This document shows positions 13,201 to 25,356 of a stretch of DNA of 62,530 nucleotides, piece after piece. The notes beneath the pieces were generated by a model. It was not told the DNA's origin and did no database searches. It saw only the letters and a list, made by a program, of their open reading frames with translations. This stretch comes from Branchiostoma floridae (taxonomy: Eukaryota; Chordata; Leptocardii; Amphioxiformes; Branchiostomatidae): NCBI RefSeq assembly GCF_000003815.2, contig NC_049982.1, positions 9,805,948 to 9,868,477 on the forward strand, written 5' to 3'. Position 1 is the first letter of the stretch. Each line of letters starts with the position of its first letter. The translations under genes and the position numbers were made by a program.

Positions 13201-16200
13201 CACTTCAGGTTTGATTGAAGATGTATTCCAAGGATTTTCATAGATGGTACTTCTTGGAGGACAACATTACTGACTGTGAGTGGGCGAGGGATGTAAGGGA
13301 CTTTGCTGAATTGTATGTACATAACTTTGCACTTTCCAGGGTGGAGCATCATGTGGCTTTCTTTTGACCAGCTGTCCAAGTCAGTTAGGTCCTGTTGCAG
13401 GTGTGACGGGCTTACAGGTGGGTTTCGGACTTCCAGCATGTTCAAATCATCAACAAATTTCCAGCGGTTGGAGAGAGCTTCTTGTGCTGCACTATCAATG
13501 TAAGCAGTGAAGATAAGGGGGCCCAGTAACGTACCCTGTGGCAGACCACAAGTGATCAGAACGCTGTTTGAACACGAGCCGTGGTATCGCACCACTTGGC
13601 GTCTGTTTGTGAGAAAATCGGCTATCCATCTGACCAACGAAGGCCGCAGGCCGAGTTCAACAAGACGGCAAATCGCGACTGTGTGGCTGACTCTGTCGAA
13701 AGCTTTGCTATAGTCAGTAGAGACTAGGGAACAAAGAGTATTAGGCTTGTCACATGCCTTGAATAAAGTGTTTGTCATGTCTAGGAGGCAGTGAGTGGTG
13801 GATCGGCCTTTAATCCCACCGAACTGCTGAGCGTCAATGTTCGGGAGGATGTCTGTCATAGCCCACTGGCAGATGAAGTTTTCAGCGACCTTACTCAGGA
13901 GTGATGTTAAAGAGATAGGCCGAAGTTCATTTACGGACGGTGGTTTGCACTTGGGGACTGGGACTACAGTGGCGTTTTTCCACTCATCTGGTACTAAACC
14001 TTGTTGGAGCGATGAGTTTAGTATGTCTGCCAGCGGAACACTCAATTCATAAGCAAACTCTTTGATCAGCTTGCCGGGAATGGTGTCGGGACCAGCCGCT
14101 TTACGAGTCTTGATCTTTTGCAACTTCATGTAGACGTCCCAGTGATTTACTGTAGGCGGAGGTCGGGCCGGTAGGTAAGCTGGTAGCAATGATAAATCCA
14201 ACGGCGGTAGGGAGTTGATCACAGTTGCAAGGGATTTGTTTATTGCGTTAGCAATACTATGTGTGTCGCTGGGATCCAAACCATCGATCTGGATGTCAGG
14301 CTCCGAGCGGTTAGAGTTGGCCATGGACTTGATCTGCCTGTGCCACGAAGTGATGTCTTCTTCTTTTAATGATTTGACGTTCGTGTGGTAGTACTTTGCC
14401 TTGGATGCGTGGATCTTGCGCTGTACGTTGTTTCTTAGGTGTCTGTATGTCATTTTGTCATTGTTCACGAAGGCTTTTTGGCGCAGGTAGATCAATGACT
14501 TGATTTCAGGTGTAATCCAAGGTTTGTCGAACATGTGTAGGCGGGTGAGTTTTACGGGGAAGAAATGGTCCATCTTGGATTGCAGGGTGTTGTAGAAAAC
14601 ACGGGACTTCTCGGCTGTGGTTGGGGCTGACAGGACTTCCGACCAGTCATGGGTAGTAATCCACTGACCGAATAGACGTATACTTGAGTCACGGAAAGGC
14701 CTACAAACCCGCTTGATGATCTTGTTGCTGACAGGAGTACTCTTTGCTTGCACGACGACGGTGTTATGGTCACTTGTGGCAAGGGGGTCGGATATGCTCG
14801 GAGTGGAATAGTAGGAGTTCAGGTTGGTGATTATGAGGTCAAGGGTAGCTTGGTCTCTTGTAGGGCGGTCTACCAGTTGACGTNNNNNNNNNNNNNNNNN
14901 NNNNNNNNNNNNNNNNNNNNNNNNNNNNNNNNNNNNNNNNNNNNNNNNNNNNNNNNNNNNNNNNNNNNNNNNNNNNNNNNNNNTTGCTAACATCTACGCG
15001 GTTGAAATCACCACCGATGATTATCCCAGGCTTGTTATCAGGCTTGTTGGCAAACACATTACTATGTGGGTATAAACCTTTATAACATAATTATAAGACA
15101 CATATATACGACTTGTACTTTATGTGTGTGAGTCTGAGTGTGACAACATGGTAATGAGAAGTGGAGAGGAAGCAAACTCACTGCAAACTGTCCTGTCCCA
15201 CCAGCAGCAGCTGTGAAGGACCAAGGAACACAACACTGTGTTAATGATGAATCTGGTTACACGAGTGAACTTGTCAATGGCATAAAAATCATGACAAATA
15301 AGGTTGTGAATTTAGAAGATGTCCTGTACCTGTAACAAGAACTGTCTCCCCCTTCTTCAACTCTCCAACCTGCAGAAAAACACAACTTCTTTCAGGGAAA
15401 CAAACAAAAACAAAGACAAAATGCTATTCGCAATGTTCTGAAACCCACTAACCTCATCAAGGCAAATGGCTGCAGTCAGGCCACTGCCCAAAAGTGTGAT
15501 GTACTCTGCCTTCAGTGATGGAAGTGGGATGGCAGAGCTGGACGGCAGAACCTTACAAAGAAACGTCACAAACTTTGATTCCATAAATAATCATTTATTT
15601 ACTCGTATCACAACACTAATTGTAATTTAATTTAATAATTATAACACTAAGAGTAGATTGCATATATGTTTGTGGGAAATTGTGACATTGATATGATCTG
15701 GTTTGGATGATTATAATGTATACAATCGATTTGTCATTATTATCTTTAGGATGGATAGCATGTACTAGCTAAGGTATGATCTATACAACATTCAGTATCT
15801 CACCTTGTATTCAGAAAAGGCTCCAGAAAGCATGTAAGCAACAGGCTGGCCTACTTTAAAGTTAGACTCTACACCTGCCGCGACCACCATACCCACACCC
15901 TATCAGACAACAATACAAGCTCATGTCAAAATGCTGATTGCTACGGCTCCATAAATTGGTCGCTCCACATTTGGAATGACAGGATGTTTATGTTGCCAAT
16001 ACGGAAGGTTACTTCCAGCATTTGTTGTTGGTAAAGTTCAGTCATGAAGCACTTACAGCTCAATGTGCCATAAATTATACAAATGATCATGACTTACACA
16101 CATTAAGTTTTTATGTAGCTGTCTTTGCATATCAGACAGGAGACAGATGCATTGCATAAAATTTGACATCTGCGGTTGCATCATTTTTTTGTCATTTTCC

Positions 16201-18368
16201 AAAAGAAACAAAAATATTGCGACCCGTCTTCATTCATTCATCTATAAATGGTGCAAATAATCTGCAAAATGCAGTTTTCTTCTTTGCTACGTTCCCAAAT
16301 GTAGCTACCTATGTTTTACCACTTGTGCATGTGAAACTTGGACTCTGTCAGTTGAGATTCTCCTGTTAGCTTTCGAAATGAGATGCCTAAGGGCGATTCT
16401 CAGTGTTGCACTCCGTGACCGTATTCCGAATGAGGAAATCAGAGCTAGACTTGCAATTGGAATAGAACACTCCACTGTCGATGCCATCAGGCTTAGAATA
16501 CAAGTTGGTTCGGACATGTAGTAAGGAGACCACCAAACACATAAGTCCACAAAGCCTACTACCAGGCGTTTCAAAAGACAAGACCACGGGGAAGACCTCC
16601 ATAGCGCTGGACGGATCAAATTGCAAAGGAAATTGGACGGAGTCTCAAGTTTGCGGAGACAAGTGCAAAGAACTGTGCAGCCTGTAGAATTCTGACGGAG
16701 TGGAGCAAGGGGCCAGTCCCTGGACTAGACACTTTAAGAGGCAAGAATGCAAATGTAGCTTCTTCATCTTTTCTAATGAGGCAACTACAACTCATTGTGC
16801 CATGACTCGATTACACAGTGAGATGATCATAATTGGTTCATAATTCAAGTTCTTAACCCTATCCGGACCGGGCTTTTTTGGGATACCTGGGACCGGGGGG
16901 GCTCTTTTGACCCCCCTTCGTAATTTCAAAACGGCTTGAGTTACGATCACCAAATTTGGTGGGGATGGTGTACTAGTAAAGTTTTATATTTTCTGTAAGT
17001 TTGGTATCGTTATGACGTAATATGACGTAATTATGACGTCATAATGTCATATTTTAGGCTAAAATCGTCTACATATGAAATTTCCGCTATACTTAAAGGT
17101 ATTAAAGAAAACAATGACTATAAAGGTTATCGTCTTGGTGTCTACGTCTGCCAAGTCTTTTGTTGCCAATGACGACGACACTGACGCCAATATGACGTCA
17201 GAAAATGACGTCATTTGTCGGCCATCTTGGATCTACAAGCTTGAATTTTCTAAAATACGATTTTTTCCACATATAACCCCAAAACCCAATGGAAGTGGAC
17301 TAAAAAGGTTCAAATGATTGTGTTTTGTAAGAAAATAAAAGATTGTGACGGAATTTGAGTAAAAATTTTTGTCCGCCATCTTGGATTTTGACCCATGACG
17401 TAATCAAATTAGCATAAATTATGAATAATTACTTATAAATGTAACCTAAAATTGCACAGGATCTTAATGATATAGATAAACAAGTTTGGTTTAGCACGAA
17501 AAATATTGCCATGGCAACACGAAAAATTACAAACTAAAATTTTTTTCGCAGAATTATTGCTAACAATATTTTAGGAAAATTCACCAAGTTTCGTAGTCCT
17601 AGCACACGTCGTTCGGCAGTTATAAGACGTCAAAGTTGGCGCAGGCACTTTTAGCCCCCCCCCCCCCCCGGTCTGGATAGGGTTAAACAGTCATCCTTGC
17701 ATAATAGAAAGACAGATTTACTGCATAAAATTTTACATGAGTTTGAGGAAACAAATAAGGAAAACAAGCAAACTCTGTGTTATACGTTCTAATGGCAATA
17801 GTTTTCAATAAAAGAATTCACTGCGACTTGCCACTCACCTCAAAGCCGGCTTGAAAAGGAGGTACAAGTGTTGGGTTATACCTTCCAGCTGTGAGGTTCA
17901 CATCCGAAGCATTGATACCAACAAACCTGCAAAGAAATACCAGTACTTGAAACAGTTAACACAAGTCATGTATGATAAATGAAAAGATTTCAGTACATGC
18001 AGTTACAATTCGTTGGCATCCAAAGGCTAATAGAAGTAAAACAAGGCTTTTATGATTTATTGACACGGGGAGCTATATTTTACAAAACATAGATCTTTCA
18101 AAGTTTTGTATTCTTATTCCAATCAACTACAATCTACTTAAAGAATGGGCATTGTCATATGATGCTGTGTACGTAATAAAACCAGTGCAACCTTAATGTA
18201 AGAAAGTATTGGATTATTTGGAAAAAAATAGTACCTATTCTTGACAACGACATCCCCGGGACCTGGTTTCATCATGGGGACAGTTTCTATGGAGATGGCA
18301 CTACGGAATTTAGGGGTCAGCGACGACACCATAAGTCTCTGGAATTCTTTTGGCAGCTGTGGGGCCAT
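10225..18368 (-). CDS. PTGR3: Prostaglandin reductase 3 / ZADH2-like, copy A (12 exons, 351 aa)
   Basis: Exons in transcript order: 18368-18235, 17926-17839, 15899-15804, 15551-15453, 15369-15330, 15210-15182, 12248-12174, 12052-11981, 11594-11533, 11223-11121, 10757-10569, 10293-10225; phases close to 352 codons. The protein follows human PTGR3 along its length: [12 protein letters not shown] near the N-terminus, the nucleotide-binding [10 protein letters not shown] loop, [30 protein letters not shown] and a C-terminus ending in NSKL. The family is a zinc-free medium-chain dehydrogenase/reductase that reduces 15-keto-prostaglandins with NADPH and is usually peroxisomal; a terminal SKL/NSKL tripeptide is a classical PTS1 signal and is present here. 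Intron 2 has been enlarged by an old LINE fragment and a DNA element, and intron 6 by a 2.6-kb LINE. No frame damage, so probably functional. Confidence 0.93.
12418..15066 (-). mobile_element. CR1/L2/Jockey-type LINE, 5'-truncated, in intron 6 of PTGR3 copy A
   Basis: One reading frame on the - strand, open from about 15057 to the stop at 12717 apart from the assembly gap 14884-14983. It encodes the end of an apurinic endonuclease ([16 protein letters not shown]), then a reverse transcriptase ([49 protein letters not shown]; catalytic box FVDD) and a C-terminal tail. The 3' end near 12418 is a TTATTAATAA-type microsatellite rather than a long poly(A). Comparison with intron 6 of copy B, where flanking sequence continues without it, fixes both edges. 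There is no gag-like ORF1, so the copy is 5'-truncated. The superfamily assignment is approximate. Confidence 0.88.
14884..14983. other. Assembly gap (100 N)
   Basis: Run of 100 N inside the endonuclease part of the LINE. The true length is unknown, although the reading frame happens to stay open across it. Confidence 0.99.
16360..16740 (+). mobile_element. Decayed LINE 3' fragment in intron 2 of PTGR3 copy A
   Basis: Translated pieces [32 protein letters not shown] and TRPRGRPP match the typical C-terminal region downstream of animal LINE reverse transcriptases. The pieces lie in more than one frame with stops between them, so this is an old non-coding relic. Copy B lacks it. Confidence 0.65.
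16853..17686. mobile_element. Non-autonomous DNA transposon with TTAA target site
   Basis: Left end TTAACCCTATCCGGACCGGG and right end, read on the other strand, TTAACCCTATCCAGACCGGG: a 20-bp inverted repeat with one mismatch. Both sides are bounded by TTAA (16853-16856 and 17683-17686), the target used by piggyBac and Kolobok elements. The interior (about 830 bp) encodes no transposase and contains several TGACGT/ACGTCA strings. It is absent from the matching intron of copy B. Confidence 0.82.
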
Positions 18369-18895
18369 CTTTACCTGTATGGTAAGGTAAGTCCATTGTC
18401 TTATAAGACAGAAGAATGCCAACAACAAGGTAATACGTAGATTTGGCAGACTTAGTATGGATCAGTTTATACAGTCGTTATACCCTTAGACATTGCGAGT
18501 GGAGGCCCTAGATATTGCGGGTGGACTGCTCGAGTCATATAGACTAAGTTACTGTCGAAAACCCTTAAAATGTATTTCGCAGTTACCTGTGCAATTTAAG
18601 ACTATAGTTGAGTTCTTACCAAACTGTTTTCTGTGCCTCCAGACTCACTAATGGTACTTGGGTGGCAGTGACGTAGACAATCACCAGGGGCTCTAAAAGT
18701 TTAGTACAGCGCACTAAATCACGTGTACCTTTTGCACTGAGTTTGAACTTTCAACGGACAACGGTCTGTATCACCTTTGCACTGTGATGTAATGATTAAA
18801 CGAAAGGTTAAGTCAACAAGAGTCTAGTACGTCACTGCCTGTGCTAGAAAAGCTTGGGACTCCTTGACCAGAAAGAGTATAACAATGCTGGTCAT

Positions 18896-19025
18896 CCCTG
18901 GGGGTCCGCTCTTCGGACCGACCCACCCGGAGAGCCAGCAGCTGGAGATTGACGACGACAGTTTTGGGAAGAGAGCGGAGGTTGGAAGAGCTGGGGACGT
19001 CCAGCTCTACGAAAGGGGCTGGAAC
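18896..19025 (+). pseudogene. Relic of the last exon of the Ig-domain gene
   Basis: This stretch is a close copy of about 8238-8356. It translates to GPLFGPTHPES..., then RAEVGRAGDVQLYER, as in the Ig-domain protein, but stops soon after at the TGA near 19040. The six GPGRKFK motifs and the second Ig domain are missing, and the next sequence resembles the 3' flank of the Ig gene. It lies between the two PTGR3 copies and marks where the segmental duplication joins. Confidence 0.85.
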
Positions 19026-19430
19026 ATGAAGCCGCCGACTTGAGTATCATCTATCTTGTGACAGAATATAAATGATGCCATCTAGTTGTAGACAACGAAA
19101 GAACGAGAGGCATCAAAATCAATCCATGCTCACTAAGTAATGATATAAACTGGTTTTCATGAAGTAATTGGCAATTCTTTCAAATAAAAGCAAGGCAAAT
19201 CGTTGTGTGGTTGCAATCACTTAAAGACTTCTAATCTTGAATATGGAAGAGCAGAAAATCTGGTTGAGGCTTGTGTATTACTGTGCACTGTCTTATTTTT
19301 TGGCATTTCTGGAGGAGAAATACGTACAGTGTTGGCTGGCCCAAGTGGTATGTAACATTAACCCCATTTATACTGAAGTAATGACAATATTCAGAATAAA
19401 GTTACCAAAAGCAAAACAACTTTTTATTGT

Positions 19431-19436
19431 TTTATT
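19431..19436 (-). terminator. Candidate polyadenylation signal of PTGR3 copy B
   Basis: AATAAA on the - strand about 590 nt beyond the stop codon of copy B, at the same relative place as in copy A. A second one lies at 19423-19428. Confidence 0.5.
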
Positions 19437-20026
19437 TTCAAAATGATGCAATTAATGACTGGACCCTGGTTATCAATAACCACATTTTGCATGATACTTG
19501 CTGTGCACAACATTTACACTGTAATGCATTACAGGCAGACGGTAAAATCGTGTAAACAACTGCCACAGTAAAAATGTGGCAGGTCTATAGATTAGCCTTG
19601 CACTATCAACAAATATGTTGTAATGTATTGCAAAGACAGTACACACAGGTTCAGATAAAACCATTCATAATTCTAATAAATGTATAACTAACATTACCTC
19701 AAAAAGATATAATTCATCATATCTTTAAAGAGTTTGATGAACAATTAAGCAAAAGACAATTACAAACATCATTGCTGATGTGTCTGTGTGTCCAACATAA
19801 CCTCTTTGACATAACAAAAATGTTATCTCCATTTCAAACTAAACTACCCTGCACTAGTATCAATGACAACATCACTCATGTATTTGATTGGAATCAGAAA
19901 CACTGTTCAATGATTATCAACATTTGATATACTGCTGCTTTTCATACTGTTAGTGCTTTCCCAAAACTCCAGTATGTGAAGGTAAAATAAAACTCTGACA
20001 CAAATTGTCAAACAATCCAGTTGATA

Positions 20027-23000
20027 CTACAGCTTGCTGTTTCTTTCTGGAAACTCGACGATGATCTTGCCTTTGCTCTGACCAGTGTAGAGATACTGTG
20101 AAACACAAGAAAGAAACATTCAAGTTCAAAATCATCTTCAGCTTCAGTGTATACTTGAAACATGTAATATCTTACCTTATTGAAATGATTAAGAGTTTTG
20201 TAAATGTTGTGACAAAACATAACAAAACCATGTTGACCATCATACACACGCTACACTCTCATATTCCACCCAATTAAGGCTTCCTGACTTCACTAGAGCA
20301 TTATTCGTTTCCTACATGTATGCAGAACAAATTTGGACCTGGGCAACAAGCCTATGTACAAGTTTGGACCCAGGCCAACTGCAAAAACTCACCAGGACAA
20401 ACAAACAAACAATCAAATCAAAAACAATACCTCTCTTTTTACAGATGAAACAATCTCTGGAGGACAAGACAGTTGAGGGGGTTTGAACACTGCACATTAC
20501 TGCAGAAAGTATGTGTGTCTAGCAACGTACTGTCGTGTATATCTGGTCACGTCTCCCAGATTTTAAACACAGAAGAGGAAAATGCAACCTCAGCCCTCAC
20601 CTCCACAGCATCAGGTATAGACTGCAGTCCTTTGTTAAAGACACCTGTCCCAGAAGCCTCGCCCCTGTCCACCTGTGACACCAGGTCTCCAGCATGGTAC
20701 ATGGACACCAGGCGCTGAAGGTACTCCACCCACAGGTTGGTATAGTGGAACAGGAAGAACCCACGCACACTGGCCGACTTGGTCAATAACTGAATAGGAC
20801 ATGCAATGTGTATGAATAAGTTAATATCACATCATTCTTATTCAGTTTATCTACTCATTCAAGTTGAAAGCAGTTGGGTGGCTCCTTCAACATCAATTAT
20901 AATTATTGTGAATGATGCAGGGGACTCCATGTTTGCATAGAATTTGATGCTACTTTCCTCAGCAAAGAAGACAGTCTAAAGATTGAAGAAAAAATCAATC
21001 CAATTTTTTCCCTTGTATACAAATCAAATGTAGAATCGATTTTCAAACTCAAAGAGGCCATAGTACAGCGTGCTTCTTCTTTATATTGGGTTTAATGACA
21101 TGTCATCTACCAGACTCCCACTGTTAGAGTTTGAAACATGCATTTTAAAGAGTTTGAACACTAGACTTACAACACCTTTGGAGGTAGGGTGGCCCCTCCC
21201 TTGATAGGTGTGTAGCCTATGTCAGACTTGTACCCTGTGATGAACCCAATCACAATCAGTCTGCCCTTCAGAGCCAGCCTGTAAGTTACAACAACAAGTA
21301 TCAACAACAGCATCAACAGATCCACAACACTCATAACAAGGTAACAAATTATTGAACACTAGTAGCTTTATTTCCTTTGGCAATAGTAGTAAAGCCTTCT
21401 GTGTAACAGTTAACAAACATTTCTACACATTTCTACAGGGAAGTGTTGCTTTGCTAATTTTATTGAAGGATAATTTGGAGGTAGTCATAGTTTTCAAAAG
21501 CAGGTAAAAGCAGAGAAAACACCATGAAAAGTACCTACCTGTTCACACAGGTGTCAAACATCTGTGCTCCAACAGACTCATAGACTACATCCACTCCTTT
21601 CTGTAAACAATATCAACAACACAGGTTTGGTTGAGGATAAAACAGTTTCAGTTTCCCTAGAACTGTTAGTACGAAAGGGCCTGTAATGCATCTAAACAGA
21701 TACAAAAGTCTGTTTTACTCACTGGATATTCAGTCTTCAATACTTCATTCAAGTCCTCCTTTTTGTAGTTGATTGGACGATCACAGCCGATGCTCTGGGG
21801 AAAAAAAGTGTCATGAAAGGTGGGTTAAGATAATCAGAATGGAAGAACAATTCTATAGTAAGAGGGAGGATTACAATTCAGCAAGCTACCCAAAAATGCA
21901 TGTCATCCATACCCTAAGAAACTCCATTTTTGCATCTGTAGAACATGTTCCAATGACACGACACCCTGCTTTCTTGGCCAGCTGTACCTGGAAAAAGAGA
22001 GATGAGGCATCAACAAATCGTGTTGTTATCCAATATATGAGACACACATTTGAATGAATGTTTGTCTGTGATTGCATTTGACATTCTAAAGATGCTATCT
22101 CTGTATGCAAAATAAAGTGTGTACCAATAAGGCTGTGATCAGTACTCTGATCCTCCTATAGTTTAAATGACTCAAAGCCCGACTGTCACCTTCAGAAGGA
22201 GCATGGGAACTGATTGAACGCTTGGTGGCAAGTGCTTAACTTTGTTTGTGGAAAAAGTGTATAAAATCTTCATAACATAATCATAAGACACAAGTACACA
22301 TCAACTTCACAGTACAGTATGCATGAGTCAGAGCAACATGGTAATGAGATGTGAAGAGAAAACACACTCACTGCAAACTGTCCTGTCCCACCAGCAGCAG
22401 CTGTGAAGGACAAGAGAACACAACACTGTGTTAACATGAAAACCATCTTGAAACCTGAATGAACAAGCCAATATTGATAGTATACCTATGAAGAATGAAG
22501 TCAGGACATATGTCTTGAGTTTGTGCAATCACATGTTCTGTACCTGTAACAAGAACTGTCTCTCCCTTCTTCAAGTCTCCAACCTGCAGGAAAACACAAA
22601 TTTCAATCAGTTTTGAAAAAAAAGTCATTTTACTTTTTAAAGGTAAGCAAACAAAAACAAAGACAGATTTTTCTATTTTGCAATATTTAAAACTCACTGA
22701 CCTCATCAAAGCTGATGGCTGCAGTCAGACCACTGACCATCAGTGGGATGTACTCTGCCTTCAGTGATGGCAGTGGGATGGCGAACTTGGTTGGCAAAAC
22801 CTGAGAAAAAAATCTCAAAAACTTTATCACCATAAACCATCATTATTTACTCATATCACTTTACTATTTTTCCTAGAGATAACATGAATGTTTGTCATAA
22901 TTTAATTTGTTGTAATATGATCTGATTTGAATGATGTTGATGTATACAAATGAATCATTACTATGATTTTTAGGAAAGATAGCATGTACAAGTTAAGATA

Positions 23001-24049
23001 TTGTATTTACAATACTGAGTGTCTTACCTTGTACTCAGTGAAGGCTCCATCATGTAAGTAACCAACAGGCTGGCCTACTTTAAAGTTAGACTCTGCACCT
23101 GCAGCAGCCACCACACCCACACCCTATCGACAATATTACAAGCAAGTCATGTTTGTTTGCATTCCAGCAGTAAATTAATATCACTCAAAATTGCATTGAA
23201 AGATTTGTACATTTATGTTCCCAATGCATCAAAAATCTATCGTTGGTGCACTAATATCCCATGTTGCAGAAATTCTCCTCTTTTCTAAGTTTCCAAATAT
23301 AGCTTCCTTGTGGCATCTATATGATCTCTATGTGCCATGAATACACTAATGATCATAGTTAGTTCACAGTTTAAGTTTTTTTTTTTACAAATGTAGTCAT
23401 CCCTGTATAACAGACAGGAGACAGATGCACTGTATAAAATTTGTTAAAAGTTTAAGTAAAAGAATCTAATAGGAAAATTAATTCAGTGACAGATCCTCTA
23501 TCATTAGAATTGCCTTTAGTTAAACTAAAAGAAATCAATGTGCTATTGCTATTCACCTCAAATCCAACTTGAAAAGGAGGCACTTTGGTTGGGTCATACC
23601 TTCCTGCTGTGAAGTTCACATCTGAAGCATTGATGCCAACAAACCTGCAACAGACATGCACATGGCATGTATAATGTTACCCAAAATTCAAATGTTGTAG
23701 GTACATTTTATTGGGATACAAAAGCAGGCAGAAGTAAAAGAAAGCTTTTAAGATTTATGCAATGATCAATATTTCTGCAAAACTAAGATCAAAGTCTTGT
23801 ATTCTTATTCAAATCAAAGCATCTACTTTAGAAATGTGTAAATTGTTACATAGGTGATGTTGTCATACATACAAGTAAAAGCAGTACAACATTAATGTTA
23901 CAATAGTACATGTACCTATTCTTGACTACGACTTCCTTGGGACCTGGTTTCACCATGGGAACGGTTTCTAAGGAGATGGCATTTCGGAATGTAGGGGTCA
24001 GCGATGACACCATAAGTCTCTGGAATGCTTTTGGGACTTGTGCAGCCAT
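20027..24049 (-). CDS. PTGR3: Prostaglandin reductase 3 / ZADH2-like, copy B (12 exons, 351 aa)
   Basis: Exons in transcript order: 24049-23916, 23644-23557, 23123-23028, 22800-22702, 22583-22544, 22400-22372, 21987-21913, 21794-21723, 21600-21539, 21278-21176, 20789-20601, 20095-20027. Exon lengths and phases equal those of copy A. The protein has the same MDR fold signatures ([28 protein letters not shown]) and ends in NSKL, a likely peroxisomal import signal. Introns are compact because the transposons seen in copy A are missing. Exons 1-4, most of the substrate-side GroES-like domain, differ from copy A at about one residue in five, while exons 5-12 differ at about one in eighteen. The start at 24049 matches the start in copy A; an upstream in-frame ATG also exists. 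Confidence 0.93.
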
Positions 24050-25356
24050 CTTTTCCTGCATGGTAAGGTAATACATGTACATAGGTTATGCAGAATGAAT
24101 ATGGATTATATATAACGTTATATGCAGCAACACATTTACTGTTGTGTTCTATACTTAGTTTAAGACATCACAAGTGGAAGCTAAGTTGGTAAGAAAACAG
24201 CTGATGAAAACTCCATCTTTCACAGCAATCTATGCAACTTAGACTATACCTGAGTTGTTACCTGATTGGATTCTTTGTCACCAGGCTCAGTCATAGCACT
24301 TATAGGTGTTCGTCAGAGGGCCTAAAGGCTGAATACAGCTAGCGCTCTAAATCACTTGTAACCTTTGAGCCTCAAAGTTCAACGTCCGCTCGGACAATGG
24401 ACCTTTGTACTGTGCTATTTAATGATTGAAGTACGAAAAGTCAATAAACAAAACCACGTGGTGGGTTAAACGTGAGTTAAACATATTGAACAGCAGCACA
24501 CACTCTCTCCTTCAAACACAAAGAAAACCAAATTGCAAAACATACATGCAGCGACCACCCCGTCTACACCAAGAGTTCACTTTCCCCCATACCGTATCAG
24601 AGTCTTCAAGTTCAACCAAATAAAAATCGATACGTATCCGGAAGGGTCCAAGAAAGTGGAGTACGTTTAGCTCAACTATTCAAAATGAGCTAACATGATG
24701 TTAACTTTAAGCTATACTAACAGGTCTTTGCACTATGTCACAATGTGCACTAATAATAATGGGGTCCACAAAATATCACATACCTGCTTTATAAATTATA
24801 AACTTGTGTATTCATGCAGCGTTGACAGCTCTTTACGGTGGATGCGGGATGTGGGAACGTTTCCGATGTTTCATCTACACACTATGACATTAGTCTACAC
24901 GTGGGTACTAGAGACACTGAGACCAAGGAGGTTAACCTTCTTGCTGAGACGAAAGAGGAAGAAGTCGGAAGCACACCGGGTGCAAGTCCTGAGAAGTTTC
25001 ATAAATTCAACTTTGACCCCAAGAATAGTCCAATGTATAAAAAGGGAAATGCCTTAAAATGCCATAGTTATCAATTCATACTCTTGCATAGTATAAAAAA
25101 AGTAATTACTTCAATTTTAAAAGATTCTTTTTGCAAGACAACAGTGATTGTAGCCATGTTTGAGTAACACTCGCATCATAATACGAAAAGATTGCCCCCT
25201 ATGAAGGAGAGGTATGGTATATTCTGACATTTGCTCCCTGCACGGTTTAGCATATGGGGGTGATGAATTTTGACTTGTGTCTGGGGCGTCTTTTAGTGCA
25301 ATTCCTGTGATTTCAGCCTCTCATTGTCATCCCCGGCTGATCTGAAGGCTTTAGAC
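24050..25356. other. Intergenic: divergent promoters of PTGR3 copy B and the nurim-like gene
   Basis: PTGR3-B (-) and the nurim-like gene (+) are divergent here. An open + frame at 24838-25167 reads as acidic, Thr/Glu-rich sequence, but it has no recognisable domain or clear splice context, so it is not called as a gene. No TATA box stands out. Confidence 0.4.

Noticed and set aside
18896-19025. An extra, independent Ig-type gene between the PTGR3 copies
   Set aside because: Only a short exon piece is present with a premature stop and no splice partners; it is a duplication stub.
24838-25167. 109-codon open frame upstream of the nurim-like gene (Thr/Glu-rich)
   Set aside because: No recognisable domain, no clear promoter or splice context, and low complexity. 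It could be a first exon of something, but nothing in the sequence decides it.
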